Origin: Rhodococcus sp. UNC23MFCrub1.1
Lineage (GTDB): Bacteria; Actinomycetota; Actinomycetes; Mycobacteriales; Mycobacteriaceae
NCBI RefSeq assembly: GCF_000686025.1
Contig: NZ_JMLQ01000001.1
Span: 744,001 to 808,000 of the forward strand
Reading direction: 5' to 3'
DNA: 64,000 bases
Shown: piece after piece, positions 51,915 to 61,733 of the stretch
Layout: each line of letters opens with the position of its first letter
How positions within the stretch are numbered: the stretch's first letter is position 1
Program-made: the position numbers and the translations under genes
Notes under the pieces: model-generated
Seen by the model: only the letters and a program-made list of their open reading frames with translations
Database searches by the model: none
Told to the model about the DNA's origin: nothing

Positions 51915-52808
51915 CTACGTCAGCGGGACCGTGCGCTCCAGGAACGCGATCTGATCGGCCACCACGTGCTCGAACGGGTCGCCGACATAGATCTCGAAGT
52001 GGCCGTACGGGTACACCTCGATCTGTCCGCGAGGCGCCTTCGCCGCGTGGCGCAGGGTCGCCTTCGTCGGTGCGACGGTGTCCGGATCGCACACGCAGAA
52101 CAGCACCGGCGCGGTGATCTTCTTCGCCGCCCGGCCAGGGAAGTACCGGGTGATGGCGAGTGCGAACCGAGCCGCCACCTCGTTGGAGAAGGCGGAACCG
52201 GGGGGCTGCAGACCGAGGTACCCGTCGAGCGCATCGGTGCTGGCCATCAGTGCGACACCACGGTGTTCCGCGGCGAGCGGCACCATCACGGGAGGCTTGC
52301 CCCGGAGCGATCCGACGATGTCCCGGACGGCGAGCGGGGTGATCCTGAGCGTCGTGCTCAGCGGCGTGGCCAGGGCCGACGCGAGCCCGTCGGTGAACGG
52401 GCACTGGGAGATCACCGCGGCGACCCGGCCGTCCCGAGCGGCGGCCTCGAGGACGTGGCCACCGCCGAACGAGGAACCCCACAGCACCACTCGGGTCGGA
52501 TCGATCCCGTCGATCGTGCGGGCGTGCGCGATGGCCGACGCCCAGTCCTCGAGTTGGAGCCCGATGTCGAGGAGCTGCCGTGGCTCGCCGCCACTGGCGC
52601 CGAAGTGGCGGTAGTCGAACACCAGGCACGCGTAGCCGACAGCGGTGAACCGTTCGGCGTACGCGTCGAGCCGCATCTCGCGGACACCGCCCAGACCGTG
52701 GGCCAGGACGACGATCGGCTGCCGCTCGCTCGGTGTGGCCGGACGGTACAGCCACGCCGCACAGGTGGCGTCCCCGGACACGAACTCGACATCACGACGT
52801 TCACTCAC
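51915..52808 (-). CDS. Alpha/beta hydrolase
   Basis: A 297-residue cytoplasmic hydrolase. The oxyanion region is VVLAHGLGGVREMRLD, the nucleophile elbow GSSFGGGH, Asp in CVCDPDTVAP and His in YPYGHFEIYVG. It resembles the dienelactone-hydrolase/X-Pro-type group. The ATG at 52806-52808 is the first. It is downstream of oligopeptidase B on the same strand, 49 nt away. The substrate is not known. Confidence 0.87.
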   Translation of the reverse strand: MSERRDVEFVSGDATCAAWLYRPATPSERQPIVVLAHGLGGVREMRLDAYAERFTAVGYACLVFDYRHFGASGGEPRQLLDIGLQLEDWASAIAHARTIDGIDPTRVVLWGSSFGGGHVLEAAARDGRVAAVISQCPFTDGLASALATPLSTTLRITPLAVRDIVGSLRGKPPVMVPLAAEHRGVALMASTDALDGYLGLQPPGSAFSNEVAARFALAITRYFPGRAAKKITAPVLFCVCDPDTVAPTKATLRHAAKAPRGQIEVYPYGHFEIYVGDPFEHVVADQIAFLERTVPLT

Positions 52809-52857
52809 TGCGGCCCCCGACCGTCATTCGCTGCAGTCCACCCCCCGGCGAACGCCG

Positions 52858-55032
52858 TCAGCTTGCCGTATCGCGGCCACCCGTGGCAATCGCACCCGTG
52901 CGTTCGATCACCCACGCGTACTCGAAGGCGATCTCCTTCCACTTCTCGTATCGCCCGCTGACCCCGCCGTGCCCGGCACTCATCTCGGTCTTCAGCAGAA
53001 TCGGCTCGCTGCCGGTGTTCTTCACCCGCAGAGCGGCGATCCACTTCGCGGGTTCGACGTAGAGCACGCGCGTATCGTTGATCGAGGTGATGGCCAGGAC
53101 GGCCGGATAGTCCTTCTCCGCCACGTTCTCGTACGGGCTGTACGACTTCATGTAATCGTAAACGTCCTTGTCCTCCAGCGGGTTTCCCCACTCGTCCCAC
53201 TCGATCACCGTGAGCGGCAGCGACGGGTCGAGAATGGACGTGAGCGGATCCACGAACGGCACGTTGGCGAGGATGCCCGCGAACAGTTCGGGTGCGAGGT
53301 TGGCCACCGCTCCCATGAGGAGCCCGCCCGCGCTGCCACCGTCGGCCACCAGACGATCGGGAGACGTCACCCCGGTGTCGATCAGATGCCGTGCGCACGA
53401 GACGAAGTCGGTGAACGTGTTCTTCTTGTGCAGCATCTTGCCGCCCTCGTACCAGAGGCGGCCCATCTCCCCGCCGCCGCGCACGTGCGCGATGACGAAC
53501 ACGATGCCCCGATCGAGCAGGGACAGTCTCGACACCGAGAAGCCCGGGTCCATGCTCGCCTCGTACGAGCCGTACCCGTACAGCAGCGTCGGCGCGCCGC
53601 CCTCGGACACCTCGACGTCGACGCGCTTGATCACCGAGAGCGGCACTCGCGTGCCGTCCTCCGCCGTCGCCCACTCCCTGGTCTGGGTGTACCGCGTCGG
53701 GTCGAAATCGCCGAGCACCGGCTGCGACTTGCGCAGGATGCGCTCGCCAGAGGCCAGGTCGTAGTCGTAGACGCGCGAGGGCGTGATGAACGAGGTGTAG
53801 CCGAAACGCAGCAGCGGTGCGTCCCACTCCGGATTCGAGCCGAGACCCACCGAGAACAGTTCCTCGTCGAACTCGAGCTCGTGACGCTCGCCGTAGCCGC
53901 TGTCGAGCAGTGGCCACAAGGCCATGCGCGGCACGGCTTCCCGGCGGTACGACAGCACCAGGTGGTGCGCGAACGCGTCGACGTCCTCGAGCCGCACGTC
54001 GTCGGCGTGCTCGAGGAGAATCGTCATGTCCGACGGGTCCTCCACCGGCGCGTCGGCCAGGACGAAGTTCTCCGCCTTCACTCCGTCGACGACGTCGTTG
54101 TGCAGGATCAGGAACCGGTCGCGGCCCGCGACCACGGCGTGCTCCGCGCTGTACTCGACGCCGTCCCTGCGCGGCAGGATCACGTGGAACTCGCCCGTCG
54201 GATCCTGCGCGTCGAGGTACCAGCCCTCGGTGGTGACCTTCGACCCCACCCAGATCACGAGGTACTTCTCGCTGCGCGTGAATCCGAAACTGACCCAGTA
54301 GGACTCGTCCGGCTCGTGGAAGACCACCACGTCCTCGGACGTGGGCGACCCGATCCGGTGTCGCCACACCTTGTCCGGACGCCACGAGTCGTCCACGGTC
54401 TGATAGAAGAGGTACTGCTGATCGGCGGACCAGGTCGCTCCGGGAGCGGTCTGCTCGATCTCGTCCGGGAACAGCTCCCCGGTACGAAGATCCTTGATGC
54501 GCAACGTGTACCGCTCGTCGCCGGCCGTGTCGACGGAGTACGCGAGCAGGTGTCCGTCGTCGCTCAGGGAGAATGCGCCGAGCGAGAAGAAATCGTGTCC
54601 TTCTGCCAGCACGTTGGCGTCGAGGACGATCTCCTCGCCGGGGACCTCGACACCCGGTTCGAGCGCGGGCGGCGTCCAGTCGTCCACCGAGGCGACCGGG
54701 CAGCGGCACTGCATGCCGTAACTCTTGCCCTCGAGCGTGCGCCCGTAGTACCACCAGAGTCCGCGGCGGGTGGGCACCGACAGGTCGGTCTCCTGTGTGC
54801 GCGACTTGATCTCGTCGAAGATCGCCGTGCGCAGCGGCTCCAGGTGGGCCGTCTGCGCCTCGGTGTAGGCGTTCTCCGCCTCGAGGTACGCGACGACCTC
54901 GGGATCCGACTTCTCCCGCAACCACTCGTACGGGTCCACGACGACGTCACCGTGGTGTGTGCGCGTGTGCGGAACGGTCTTGGCGATCGGTGGTGTCGTC
55001 TGCTGTGCGTCGTGCGTCTGCATGTCGGTCAC
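52858..55032 (-). CDS. ptrB: Oligopeptidase B (S9 prolyl oligopeptidase family)
   Basis: A 724-residue serine peptidase with an N-terminal beta-propeller (about residues 70-400, [14 protein letters not shown] onwards) and C-terminal catalytic domain with [11 protein letters not shown] (Ser), an Asp, and [10 protein letters not shown] (His). Oligopeptidase B cleaves small peptides after basic residues. In M. tuberculosis the gene is split into ptrBa/ptrBb (Rv0781/Rv0782); here it is one intact frame. I chose the GTG at 55030-55032, overlapping the purC stop by 4 bp; MQTHDAQQ at 55023 is an alternative. Confidence 0.92.
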   Translation of the reverse strand: MTDMQTHDAQQTTPPIAKTVPHTRTHHGDVVVDPYEWLREKSDPEVVAYLEAENAYTEAQTAHLEPLRTAIFDEIKSRTQETDLSVPTRRGLWWYYGRTLEGKSYGMQCRCPVASVDDWTPPALEPGVEVPGEEIVLDANVLAEGHDFFSLGAFSLSDDGHLLAYSVDTAGDERYTLRIKDLRTGELFPDEIEQTAPGATWSADQQYLFYQTVDDSWRPDKVWRHRIGSPTSEDVVVFHEPDESYWVSFGFTRSEKYLVIWVGSKVTTEGWYLDAQDPTGEFHVILPRRDGVEYSAEHAVVAGRDRFLILHNDVVDGVKAENFVLADAPVEDPSDMTILLEHADDVRLEDVDAFAHHLVLSYRREAVPRMALWPLLDSGYGERHELEFDEELFSVGLGSNPEWDAPLLRFGYTSFITPSRVYDYDLASGERILRKSQPVLGDFDPTRYTQTREWATAEDGTRVPLSVIKRVDVEVSEGGAPTLLYGYGSYEASMDPGFSVSRLSLLDRGIVFVIAHVRGGGEMGRLWYEGGKMLHKKNTFTDFVSCARHLIDTGVTSPDRLVADGGSAGGLLMGAVANLAPELFAGILANVPFVDPLTSILDPSLPLTVIEWDEWGNPLEDKDVYDYMKSYSPYENVAEKDYPAVLAITSINDTRVLYVEPAKWIAALRVKNTGSEPILLKTEMSAGHGGVSGRYEKWKEIAFEYAWVIERTGAIATGGRDTAS

Positions 55033-55913
55033 GGTCGTACCCAATCGTCGAAGGAGAGACCCGAGAGTCGTTCGTACGCCTCGACGTAACGCGACCGGGT
55101 GCGGTCGGCGATGTCGTCGGGCAGCGGCGGGGGCGGTGCGTCGCCGTGGCGGTCCCATCCGGACTCACCGGTCAGCCAGTCCCGGACGAACTGCTTGTCG
55201 AAACTCGGCTGCGCCTGCCCCTCGGTGTAGCCGTCGAGCGGCCAGTACCGGGACGAATCGGGAGTCAGCACCTCGTCGGCGAGGACCACCTCGCCGTCGT
55301 CGTCGACACCGAACTCGAACTTGGTGTCGGCGAGGATGATTCCGCGTCCGGCGGCGAACTCCGCGGCGCGCGCGTAGATGTCGAGCGTCGCCGAGCGCAG
55401 CTTGTCCGCCGTGTCGGCTCCGACCAGGGCGACCACGGAATCGAAGTCGATGTTCTCGTCGTGATCGCCGATCGCCGCCTTGCTGGCGGGGGTGAAGATC
55501 GGCTCCGGGAGCTTGCTCGCCTCGGTGAGACCGTCCGGGAGCGGAACGCCGCACACCGCACCCGTCTCCCGATAGTCGAGCAGCCCGGACCCGGTGAGGT
55601 AGCCACGGGCGACACACTCGACCGGTGCCATGCGCAGCGCGCGCACCACCAGCGCGCGGCCGAGCACCTCCTGCGGGATCCGCGGATCCTCCGCGTCTCC
55701 GGCGAGGTGATCTCGCACGCCGAGAGTGTCGAAGAAGAACACGCTCATCGCGGTGAGCACGCGACCCTTGTCAGGAATGGGCGTCGACAGCACGTGGTCG
55801 TACGCGGAGATGCGGTCGCTCGCCACCAGTAGCAGATGGTCGTCGTCGATGCGATACAGGTCGCGGACCTTGCCGGCCGCCAGATGGGGATACTGCGAGA
55901 GAGAGGGGCGCAC
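55029..55913 (-). CDS. purC: SAICAR synthetase
   Basis: A 294-residue phosphoribosylaminoimidazole-succinocarboxamide synthase: CAIR, aspartate and ATP to SAICAR. Landmarks are [47 protein letters not shown] and [13 protein letters not shown]. The GTG start ([11 protein letters not shown]) matches the M. tuberculosis protein (MRPALSDY); a TACGCT box 8 nt upstream suggests a leaderless transcript. The stop overlaps the oligopeptidase B start by 4 bp. Confidence 0.97.
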   Translation of the reverse strand: MRPSLSQYPHLAAGKVRDLYRIDDDHLLLVASDRISAYDHVLSTPIPDKGRVLTAMSVFFFDTLGVRDHLAGDAEDPRIPQEVLGRALVVRALRMAPVECVARGYLTGSGLLDYRETGAVCGVPLPDGLTEASKLPEPIFTPASKAAIGDHDENIDFDSVVALVGADTADKLRSATLDIYARAAEFAAGRGIILADTKFEFGVDDDGEVVLADEVLTPDSSRYWPLDGYTEGQAQPSFDKQFVRDWLTGESGWDRHGDAPPPPLPDDIADRTRSRYVEAYERLSGLSFDDWVRP

Positions 55914-56012
55914 GACGTTCGAGCGTAGTCGTGCCGCGCATCGCGGTGGTGGCGGTGTCTGGCAGTGTTCGGAGGGACCCTCGGTACCGAGGCGAACGAA
56001 GGAGCGTGGCGG

Positions 56013-57428
56013 GTGACGACGACGGACAGGGTGCAGGTCGGATTCCGGTCCGAACGAGGCCCGATCCTGGCGGCGCTGATGCTCTGCAACTCGCTCGTCG
56101 CCCTCGACTCGACGATCATCGCCACGTCCGTCCTCACCATCGTCGACGATTTGGGCGGCTTCTCCCAGTTCCCGTGGCTCTTCTCGATCTACCTGCTCGC
56201 ACAGGCCGTCACCGTGCCGGTCTACGGCAAGCTGGCGGATCTCTTCGGCCGCAAGCGTCTCGTCCTGTTCGGCATCGCCGTCTTCGCGATCGGCTCGGTG
56301 CTGTGCGGGATTGCCTGGAGCATGCCCGCCCTCATCGTCGCCCGGGCGATCCAGGGCATCGGCGCGGGCGCGATCCAACCGATGGTGCAGACGATCGCCG
56401 GCGACATCTACACCGTGCGCGAGCGCGCGAAGGCGCAGGGCTATCTGGCCAGCGTGTGGGCGATGTCGTCCATCGTGGGTCCCAGTCTCGGCGGCATCTT
56501 CTCCGAGTTCCTCTCGTGGCGCTGGATCTTCTTCGTCAACATCCCGCTGTGCCTGGTCGCGGCGGTGATGCTGATCCGCAAGTTCGACGAGACGGCGAGG
56601 CCGTCGACGCGGCAGAGCATCGACTACGTCGGCGCCGCGCTGCTCACCGTCGGCGCGGGCGCCCTCATCCTCGGGCTGCTCGAGGGTGGTCAGTCGTGGG
56701 CGTGGACGTCGGGAGCGAGTGTCGCGGTCTTCGCCGTCGGAGTGGCCGGGCTCGCCGCCTTCGTGCTCGTCGAGAGACGCGTCGCGTCCCCCGTGCTGCC
56801 ACTGTGGGTGCTGACGCGACGTGTCCTGGTCGCCACGAGCGCCGTGGGCGCCGTCATCGGCGCCGTCGTGCTCACGCTCACCACGTACGTCCCGACGTTC
56901 GTCCAGGGCGTACTGGGGCTGAGCGCACTGGCGGGCGGCTTCACCCTCGCACCGCTCCTGTTGTCGTGGCCGCTGATGTCGTCACAGTCGGGTCGGGTGT
57001 ATCTGCGCATCGGGTTCCGGCGCACCGCGGTCATCGGTGGGTCGATCGTCACGGCCGGTTCGCTGCTCACACTGGGATGGACCACGACGTCGTCGGTGTG
57101 GGAGATCTGCGTCGGGTGCCTCGTGATCGGAGCCGGGATGGGGCTGATCGCGGGCCCTGCGCTCATCGCGGCGCAGTCGAGTGTCGACTGGTCCGAGCGC
57201 GGAGTGGTCACCTCCACCAACACGTTCGCCCGCAACCTCGGCAGCGCCGTCGGCATCGCGGTGTGCGGGGCCATCGTCAATGCCACCGTCGGAGACGACG
57301 CATCGCCGACCGAACTCGGCGACGGTCTGCACATCGTGTTCTACACGGTGATCGGCGGAGCGGTCCTGCTGCTGATCGCCGCGCTCGCGATGCCCGGTGG
57401 CCGTATCGCCGATCCCGAGAAGAGCTAG
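56013..57428 (+). CDS. MFS drug exporter (DHA2/EmrB type), Rv0783c-like
   Basis: A 471-residue drug:H+ antiporter of the DHA2 group with about 13-14 hydrophobic segments. Motif A reads [11 protein letters not shown] and motif [12 protein letters not shown]. The counterpart by position is Rv0783c (emrB). The GTG at 56013 follows GAAGGAG. The stop shares CTAG with the stop of the convergent siderophore-interacting protein. The substrate is unknown. Confidence 0.9.
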   Translation: MTTTDRVQVGFRSERGPILAALMLCNSLVALDSTIIATSVLTIVDDLGGFSQFPWLFSIYLLAQAVTVPVYGKLADLFGRKRLVLFGIAVFAIGSVLCGIAWSMPALIVARAIQGIGAGAIQPMVQTIAGDIYTVRERAKAQGYLASVWAMSSIVGPSLGGIFSEFLSWRWIFFVNIPLCLVAAVMLIRKFDETARPSTRQSIDYVGAALLTVGAGALILGLLEGGQSWAWTSGASVAVFAVGVAGLAAFVLVERRVASPVLPLWVLTRRVLVATSAVGAVIGAVVLTLTTYVPTFVQGVLGLSALAGGFTLAPLLLSWPLMSSQSGRVYLRIGFRRTAVIGGSIVTAGSLLTLGWTTTSSVWEICVGCLVIGAGMGLIAGPALIAAQSSVDWSERGVVTSTNTFARNLGSAVGIAVCGAIVNATVGDDASPTELGDGLHIVFYTVIGGAVLLLIAALAMPGGRIADPEKS

Positions 57429-58342
57429 AGGCCGACGCGCTCGAGGAGTGCCTCGAACTCCTCTTGCGCCTGCGCTTCCGACTTGCCCTCGCGCAGAGCG
57501 CGCTTGTAGCCCGCGAGCGCCATCGCCTCGTACCGCTTGTAGGAGGCCAGCCACTCCTCGGCGCGCTCGCGCCAGTATCCGATGACCGAGCACTCACGGG
57601 TGCTCATGCCCCACTGCTTGCGCACGTGGGAGCGCACCGCGCGGGACGCGCCCGCCTCACCGGCGAACCACACGTATCCGGAGCCCGCGGGACGCTCGTA
57701 CGACGCGACCGCATCGGGGAGAACGCTCGGCATCACACCGTTGCCGGTACCCACGCGCCAGTCGACGGTGACGTCCGCCCCCGTGTCGAACGACTGGATG
57801 TCGGCGGGGTCGAGGACCTCGAGCACGACGTGGGTCCGCAGCCCGGCCGGTGCCTGTTCGAGTGCTCGGGCGATCGCCGGCAGACCCGTCTGGTCCGCCA
57901 CGAGCAGTTGCCACGCGGCGTCCTCGGGACACCGGTACCAGGAGCGGGGGCGCGAGAGGACGACGCTGTGGCCCGGGCGCGCCAGCCGCGCCCAGTTCGA
58001 CGCGACGCCGCTCTCGTGCAGGACGAAGTCGATGGTCAGCGTGTCGTCGTCGCGCATGCGGACGGTGTAGTTGCGGCACTCCGGCCGCGTCGCCGCGTCG
58101 TGGTAGCCCCACACGCCCTTACAGCAGGTCATCGGCGGCAGGACGTCGTCGACGGCGGGCGGGAAGTACACGGTCACGCACTCGTCCGGTGCCTCGACGC
58201 CGACGTACCGTTCCACCCACGGGCCGCCGAGAACGATGCGCACCATGCTGGGTGAGATCGCCGTCGTGGACAGCACCGACGCCGGATAGAAACCGGGTTC
58301 CGCATCGAGCGTCGCGGCGTCGAGTTCGAACGCTGTCGACAT
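57425..58342 (-). CDS. Siderophore-interacting protein (ferric-siderophore reductase)
   Basis: A 305-residue SIP-family FAD reductase that releases iron from siderophores. The FAD-binding motif is RNYTVRMRDD, the NAD-binding end FAGEAGASRAVRSHVRKQW and the conserved GYWRERAEEW. The C-terminus is extended by a charged helix (REGKSEAQAQEEFEALLERV). An IdeR/DtxR-like box 45 bp upstream suggests iron repression. The ATG at 58340-58342 was chosen; the frame continues upstream without support. Confidence 0.92.
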   Translation of the reverse strand: MSTAFELDAATLDAEPGFYPASVLSTTAISPSMVRIVLGGPWVERYVGVEAPDECVTVYFPPAVDDVLPPMTCCKGVWGYHDAATRPECRNYTVRMRDDDTLTIDFVLHESGVASNWARLARPGHSVVLSRPRSWYRCPEDAAWQLLVADQTGLPAIARALEQAPAGLRTHVVLEVLDPADIQSFDTGADVTVDWRVGTGNGVMPSVLPDAVASYERPAGSGYVWFAGEAGASRAVRSHVRKQWGMSTRECSVIGYWRERAEEWLASYKRYEAMALAGYKRALREGKSEAQAQEEFEALLERVGL

Positions 58343-58386
58343 CGGACCTCCTCGCCTGCGGCACGCTCGGGGGATCGAGCGTCTGT

Positions 58387-58405
58387 AAGGCGAGCCTAAC
58401 CATGC
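58387..58405 (-). promoter_or_regulatory. IdeR/DtxR-like iron box
   Basis: On the minus strand CATGGTTAGGCTCGCCTTA matches the 19-bp consensus TWAGGTWAGSCTWACCTWA at 15 positions, including GGTTAGGCT and CCTTA, 45 bp upstream of the siderophore-interacting protein gene. Confidence 0.75.
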
Positions 58406-58477
58406 CTGGCGGCGGAGTGCAATGGGGCCGGTCACAGACAGCTGTGACCAGCGCGTCACGATCTCACGAGAGCCGCG

Positions 58478-60265
58478 TCAGGATCCCGAGCAGTCCGGCA
58501 CGTCGACGGTGGCGGTGCCGGGGAGCGTCGCAGGCTGGAGCGGCACCCGCGCAGCACCCGGCGCCGTCGGCTCCACGAGGTCGAGGACGAGGGTCTTGGT
58601 CTGCCCTGGCTCGACGACGAGGGGCGTGTAGAACACCGGGTGATTCCGCTCCTGAGCCGTCAGCAAGAACACTTGCTGTCCGTCGATACTCGCTTTCGAC
58701 AAGACGGAACCTGTCGTGGTGAAAACAGACAGCACTGATCGATTGGTTCCCGGCGGGCCTTCGTACGCGGTCGTCTCGTTCTGACGTCCGGCGATGTACG
58801 TCGGGTACTCCTGCGGCGGAGCCGTGTTGGTCACGGAGGCGGTGATCTGGGTCGTCCGGGTGTGCCCCTCGCAGGACGTCGCGGTGTAGGTGATGTCTCG
58901 CTCGAGGTAGTAGTCGAGCTTGCCACCGGCACCGTTGTTGACCACCAGCGCGGCGTACGGCGCGGGATCGTCCGGCACCTCGTGCGCGATCTTGGTTCCG
59001 GAGAGCACACTCTGGATCGCGGGGTCCGCGCTCCAGACGGCGGTGTGGCCCTCGCTGACGCCACGTCCGATGGCGTCGAGAAGTCCCGCAGGATCGTTGA
59101 TTTTGCCCTCCACCTTGGAGAAGACGCGGGCCGCGATCTGCTGCAGGTAGTCCTTGCGCGCGAGGTTGTCGTCGGCGAAGCGGAAGTACGCCTCCGACTG
59201 CGTCAGGTTCACCACGTTGTCCGACGTGACCTGCTCGCCGTCGGCGAGAGTCACCGGGCCGACCACGCCGAGGATGTAACTCAGCGCGACCGGGTCGGTC
59301 GCCAACACACCGTCGACGGACTGACCGGACTCCTGCTGCCAGATCGACCGGAGGATCTCCCCCGTGTACGGGAAGTGAGGACTCACGTTCGCGTTCTGCC
59401 AGTTGGCCGTCGCGTTGTACTGGTTGCCGTACGCCTTGGCGAAGTCGGGCCCCAGATCGATCGGGTCGTAGAGGGCACCGAGCTCGCTGTTCTTCGCCAG
59501 TGCGTCGAGCGAGATCTTGCCCCGGTTGGCGTCGATGATGGCGAATCCACCCATGAGCCCGCCGGTACCGCGCGACTCGGCATTGGTCTGGAACGCCAGG
59601 AAGTAGCTCTTGGGTGAGTTCTCGCCGAGCATGTCCGGGAGGATCTTCGACGCCAGGCTGGTGTTGGTGAGCAGCCCGGACAGATCGTTCAACTGCGCCT
59701 TCAGCGAATCACCGGCCTCGGTGACCTGCGGTAGATAACTGTCGGTGTCGATGGACTCCGCGCGCTGGTTCAGTGCGGTCGCCGAGGCGGACACCTGCTC
59801 GAGGGTCGGCGACGCCTCGCGCAGCGCACCCAGATCGATCGTGCCGTCGTCGGCGCGCAGTTCACTCGGGTTCAGCACCGCACCGACGTCGACCGCGGGC
59901 TGCAGGACCTCGGTCGTGAGGTCGTGGACGAGTCCGGTGAGCGGACCCACGACATCGAGAGGGGAGCCCACACCCGGAATGGCGGCGACGGCCTTCCAGA
60001 TGGGCGACTCGGTCGCATCCAGCGCATCTGTCGACGCGGCGGTCGCGTCCGCGACGCGCTCACGACCCTCGTCCGCGTTGCCGGCCAGGATCGCCGACCG
60101 TGCCGCGAGTGCATCGTCACGGGCGGAGCTCAGTCCCTTGTACGCCGTGTAGACGGTCCACCCGAACCACGCGACCAGGGCCAGGAGGACGACGGCCACG
60201 ATCCACACCCAGATCGGGACCCGCCGTCGCCGTGCCGTCGTGGTTCCACCGAGCTCATTCGACAC
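58478..60265 (-). CDS. DUF4012 membrane-anchored protein
   Basis: A 595-residue protein with a basic cytoplasmic N-terminus, one membrane span (about residues 18-39, WIVAVVLLALVAWFGW) and a large extracytoplasmic DUF4012 region: ARSAILAGNADEGRERV, NSPKSYFLAFQTNAESRGTGG and GVLATDPVALSYILGVVGPV. DUF4012 proteins are often encoded with surface-polysaccharide genes, and a UDP-sugar dehydrogenase gene lies just upstream here. The function is unknown. The ATG at 60263-60265 was chosen. Confidence 0.88.
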   Translation of the reverse strand: MSNELGGTTTARRRRVPIWVWIVAVVLLALVAWFGWTVYTAYKGLSSARDDALAARSAILAGNADEGRERVADATAASTDALDATESPIWKAVAAIPGVGSPLDVVGPLTGLVHDLTTEVLQPAVDVGAVLNPSELRADDGTIDLGALREASPTLEQVSASATALNQRAESIDTDSYLPQVTEAGDSLKAQLNDLSGLLTNTSLASKILPDMLGENSPKSYFLAFQTNAESRGTGGLMGGFAIIDANRGKISLDALAKNSELGALYDPIDLGPDFAKAYGNQYNATANWQNANVSPHFPYTGEILRSIWQQESGQSVDGVLATDPVALSYILGVVGPVTLADGEQVTSDNVVNLTQSEAYFRFADDNLARKDYLQQIAARVFSKVEGKINDPAGLLDAIGRGVSEGHTAVWSADPAIQSVLSGTKIAHEVPDDPAPYAALVVNNGAGGKLDYYLERDITYTATSCEGHTRTTQITASVTNTAPPQEYPTYIAGRQNETTAYEGPPGTNRSVLSVFTTTGSVLSKASIDGQQVFLLTAQERNHPVFYTPLVVEPGQTKTLVLDLVEPTAPGAARVPLQPATLPGTATVDVPDCSGS

Positions 60266-60343
60266 GACAATCCTCTGCTCGTTCTCGGACCGATATTCGG
60301 CAGGAGTGTATCAATGGCGTTGTCGACTGTCGTTTCGTCGGAC

Positions 60344-61666
60344 TCAGGGTCGTCCGAGACCGCGATAGTGCCACCCGGCAGAACGCCACATATTCACGTC
60401 GAGGCAATTGCGTCCGTCGATGATTTTGCGTTCTCGCACCACGCCCTCCAGATCGGCGGGAACCAGCTCGCGGAATTCACGCCATTCGGTGAGCACGAGT
60501 ACCACGTCGGCCTTCGCGCACGCCTCCAGCGCAGAGCTCGCGTACCCCAGCGTGGGGAACAGCGCGCGCGAGTTGTCGTTGGCCTTCGGGTCGTACACGG
60601 TCACACCGGCACCCTGAAGTTGCAGTTGACCAGCGACATTGAGAGCCGGCGAATCGCGGACGTCGTCGGAATCGGGCTTGAAGGCTGCACCCAGCACCGC
60701 GACCTGAGCTCCCAGCAGAGTTCCCACGGTGTCGCGCACGACCTCGACCATGCCGGTGCGACGACGCATGTTGATGTTGTCGACCTCGCGCAGGAAGGTC
60801 AGCGCCTGATCGGCTCCCAACTCACCGGCACGGGCCATGAATGCGCGAATGTCCTTGGGCAGGCAACCGCCACCGAATCCGATCCCGGCGTTGAGAAATT
60901 TGCGTCCGATTCGATCGTCGTGACCGATTGCGTCGGCCAGAACGGTGATATCGGCGCCTGCCGCGTCACAGACCTCGGAAATAGCGTTGATGAACGAGAT
61001 CTTCGTCGCGAGAAACGCGTTGGCCGACGTCTTGACCAATTCGGCGGTGGCCAGATCGGTCACGATGAAGGGGATCCCCTCGGCGAGCAGGGGCGCGTAG
61101 ACCTCGCGGGCGACCTCCTCCGCGCGCCGAGGACGGTTCCTGTCGACCCCGAGCACCAGCCGGTCCGGGTGCAGCGTGTCCTCCACGGCGTGACCCTCGC
61201 GCAGGAACTCCGGGTTCCAGGCCACCTCGAGGTCCTCGCCTGCCGGCGAGAGCGCGTGGGCCATCGTGCCGAGTCGCTCCGCCGTGCCCACGGGGACCGT
61301 GGACTTGCCGAAGAGGACAGCGGGTCCGGTGATCAGCGGTGCGAGGTTCTCCACCACCGAGTTCACGTACGTCACGTCAGCGGCGTACTCGCCCTTCTTC
61401 TGCGGCGTGCCCACCGCGAGGAAGAAGATGTCACCGAACGCTGCAGCGTCCGCGTACGACGCAGTGAAGCGCAGGCGGCCCGCTGCGATGTTGCGCTGCA
61501 ACACTTCCTCGAGGCCGGGCTCCCAGAAGGGCACCTCCCCCGCCTCGAGCTTGGCCAGCTTGCTCGGGTCGACATCGACCCCGAGGACGTCGTGTCCGAT
61601 CTCGGCCATGCACGCAGCGTGCGTGGCGCCCAGATAACCCGTTCCGATGACGACAACTTTGCTCAC
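60344..61666 (-). CDS. UDP-glucose/GDP-mannose-type sugar dehydrogenase
   Basis: A 440-residue UDP-glucose 6-dehydrogenase-family enzyme making the uronic acid form of a nucleotide sugar. NAD motif GTGYLGATHA; catalytic Cys in GFGGGCLPKDIRAF; Lys in TSANAFLATKISFIN and KPDSDDVRDSPAL. Its place before the DUF4012 gene suggests a role in cell-surface polysaccharide. UDP-glucose is the likely substrate, but GDP-mannose or UDP-N-acetyl sugars cannot be ruled out. Confidence 0.92.
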   Translation of the reverse strand: MSKVVVIGTGYLGATHAACMAEIGHDVLGVDVDPSKLAKLEAGEVPFWEPGLEEVLQRNIAAGRLRFTASYADAAAFGDIFFLAVGTPQKKGEYAADVTYVNSVVENLAPLITGPAVLFGKSTVPVGTAERLGTMAHALSPAGEDLEVAWNPEFLREGHAVEDTLHPDRLVLGVDRNRPRRAEEVAREVYAPLLAEGIPFIVTDLATAELVKTSANAFLATKISFINAISEVCDAAGADITVLADAIGHDDRIGRKFLNAGIGFGGGCLPKDIRAFMARAGELGADQALTFLREVDNINMRRRTGMVEVVRDTVGTLLGAQVAVLGAAFKPDSDDVRDSPALNVAGQLQLQGAGVTVYDPKANDNSRALFPTLGYASSALEACAKADVVLVLTEWREFRELVPADLEGVVRERKIIDGRNCLDVNMWRSAGWHYRGLGRP

Positions 61667-61733
61667 ATGACGAACCGTAGGGTCTGACGGCCGTCACTTC
61701 CACCGGGAGACCGCCCCGTCGTCACGGTTCACA

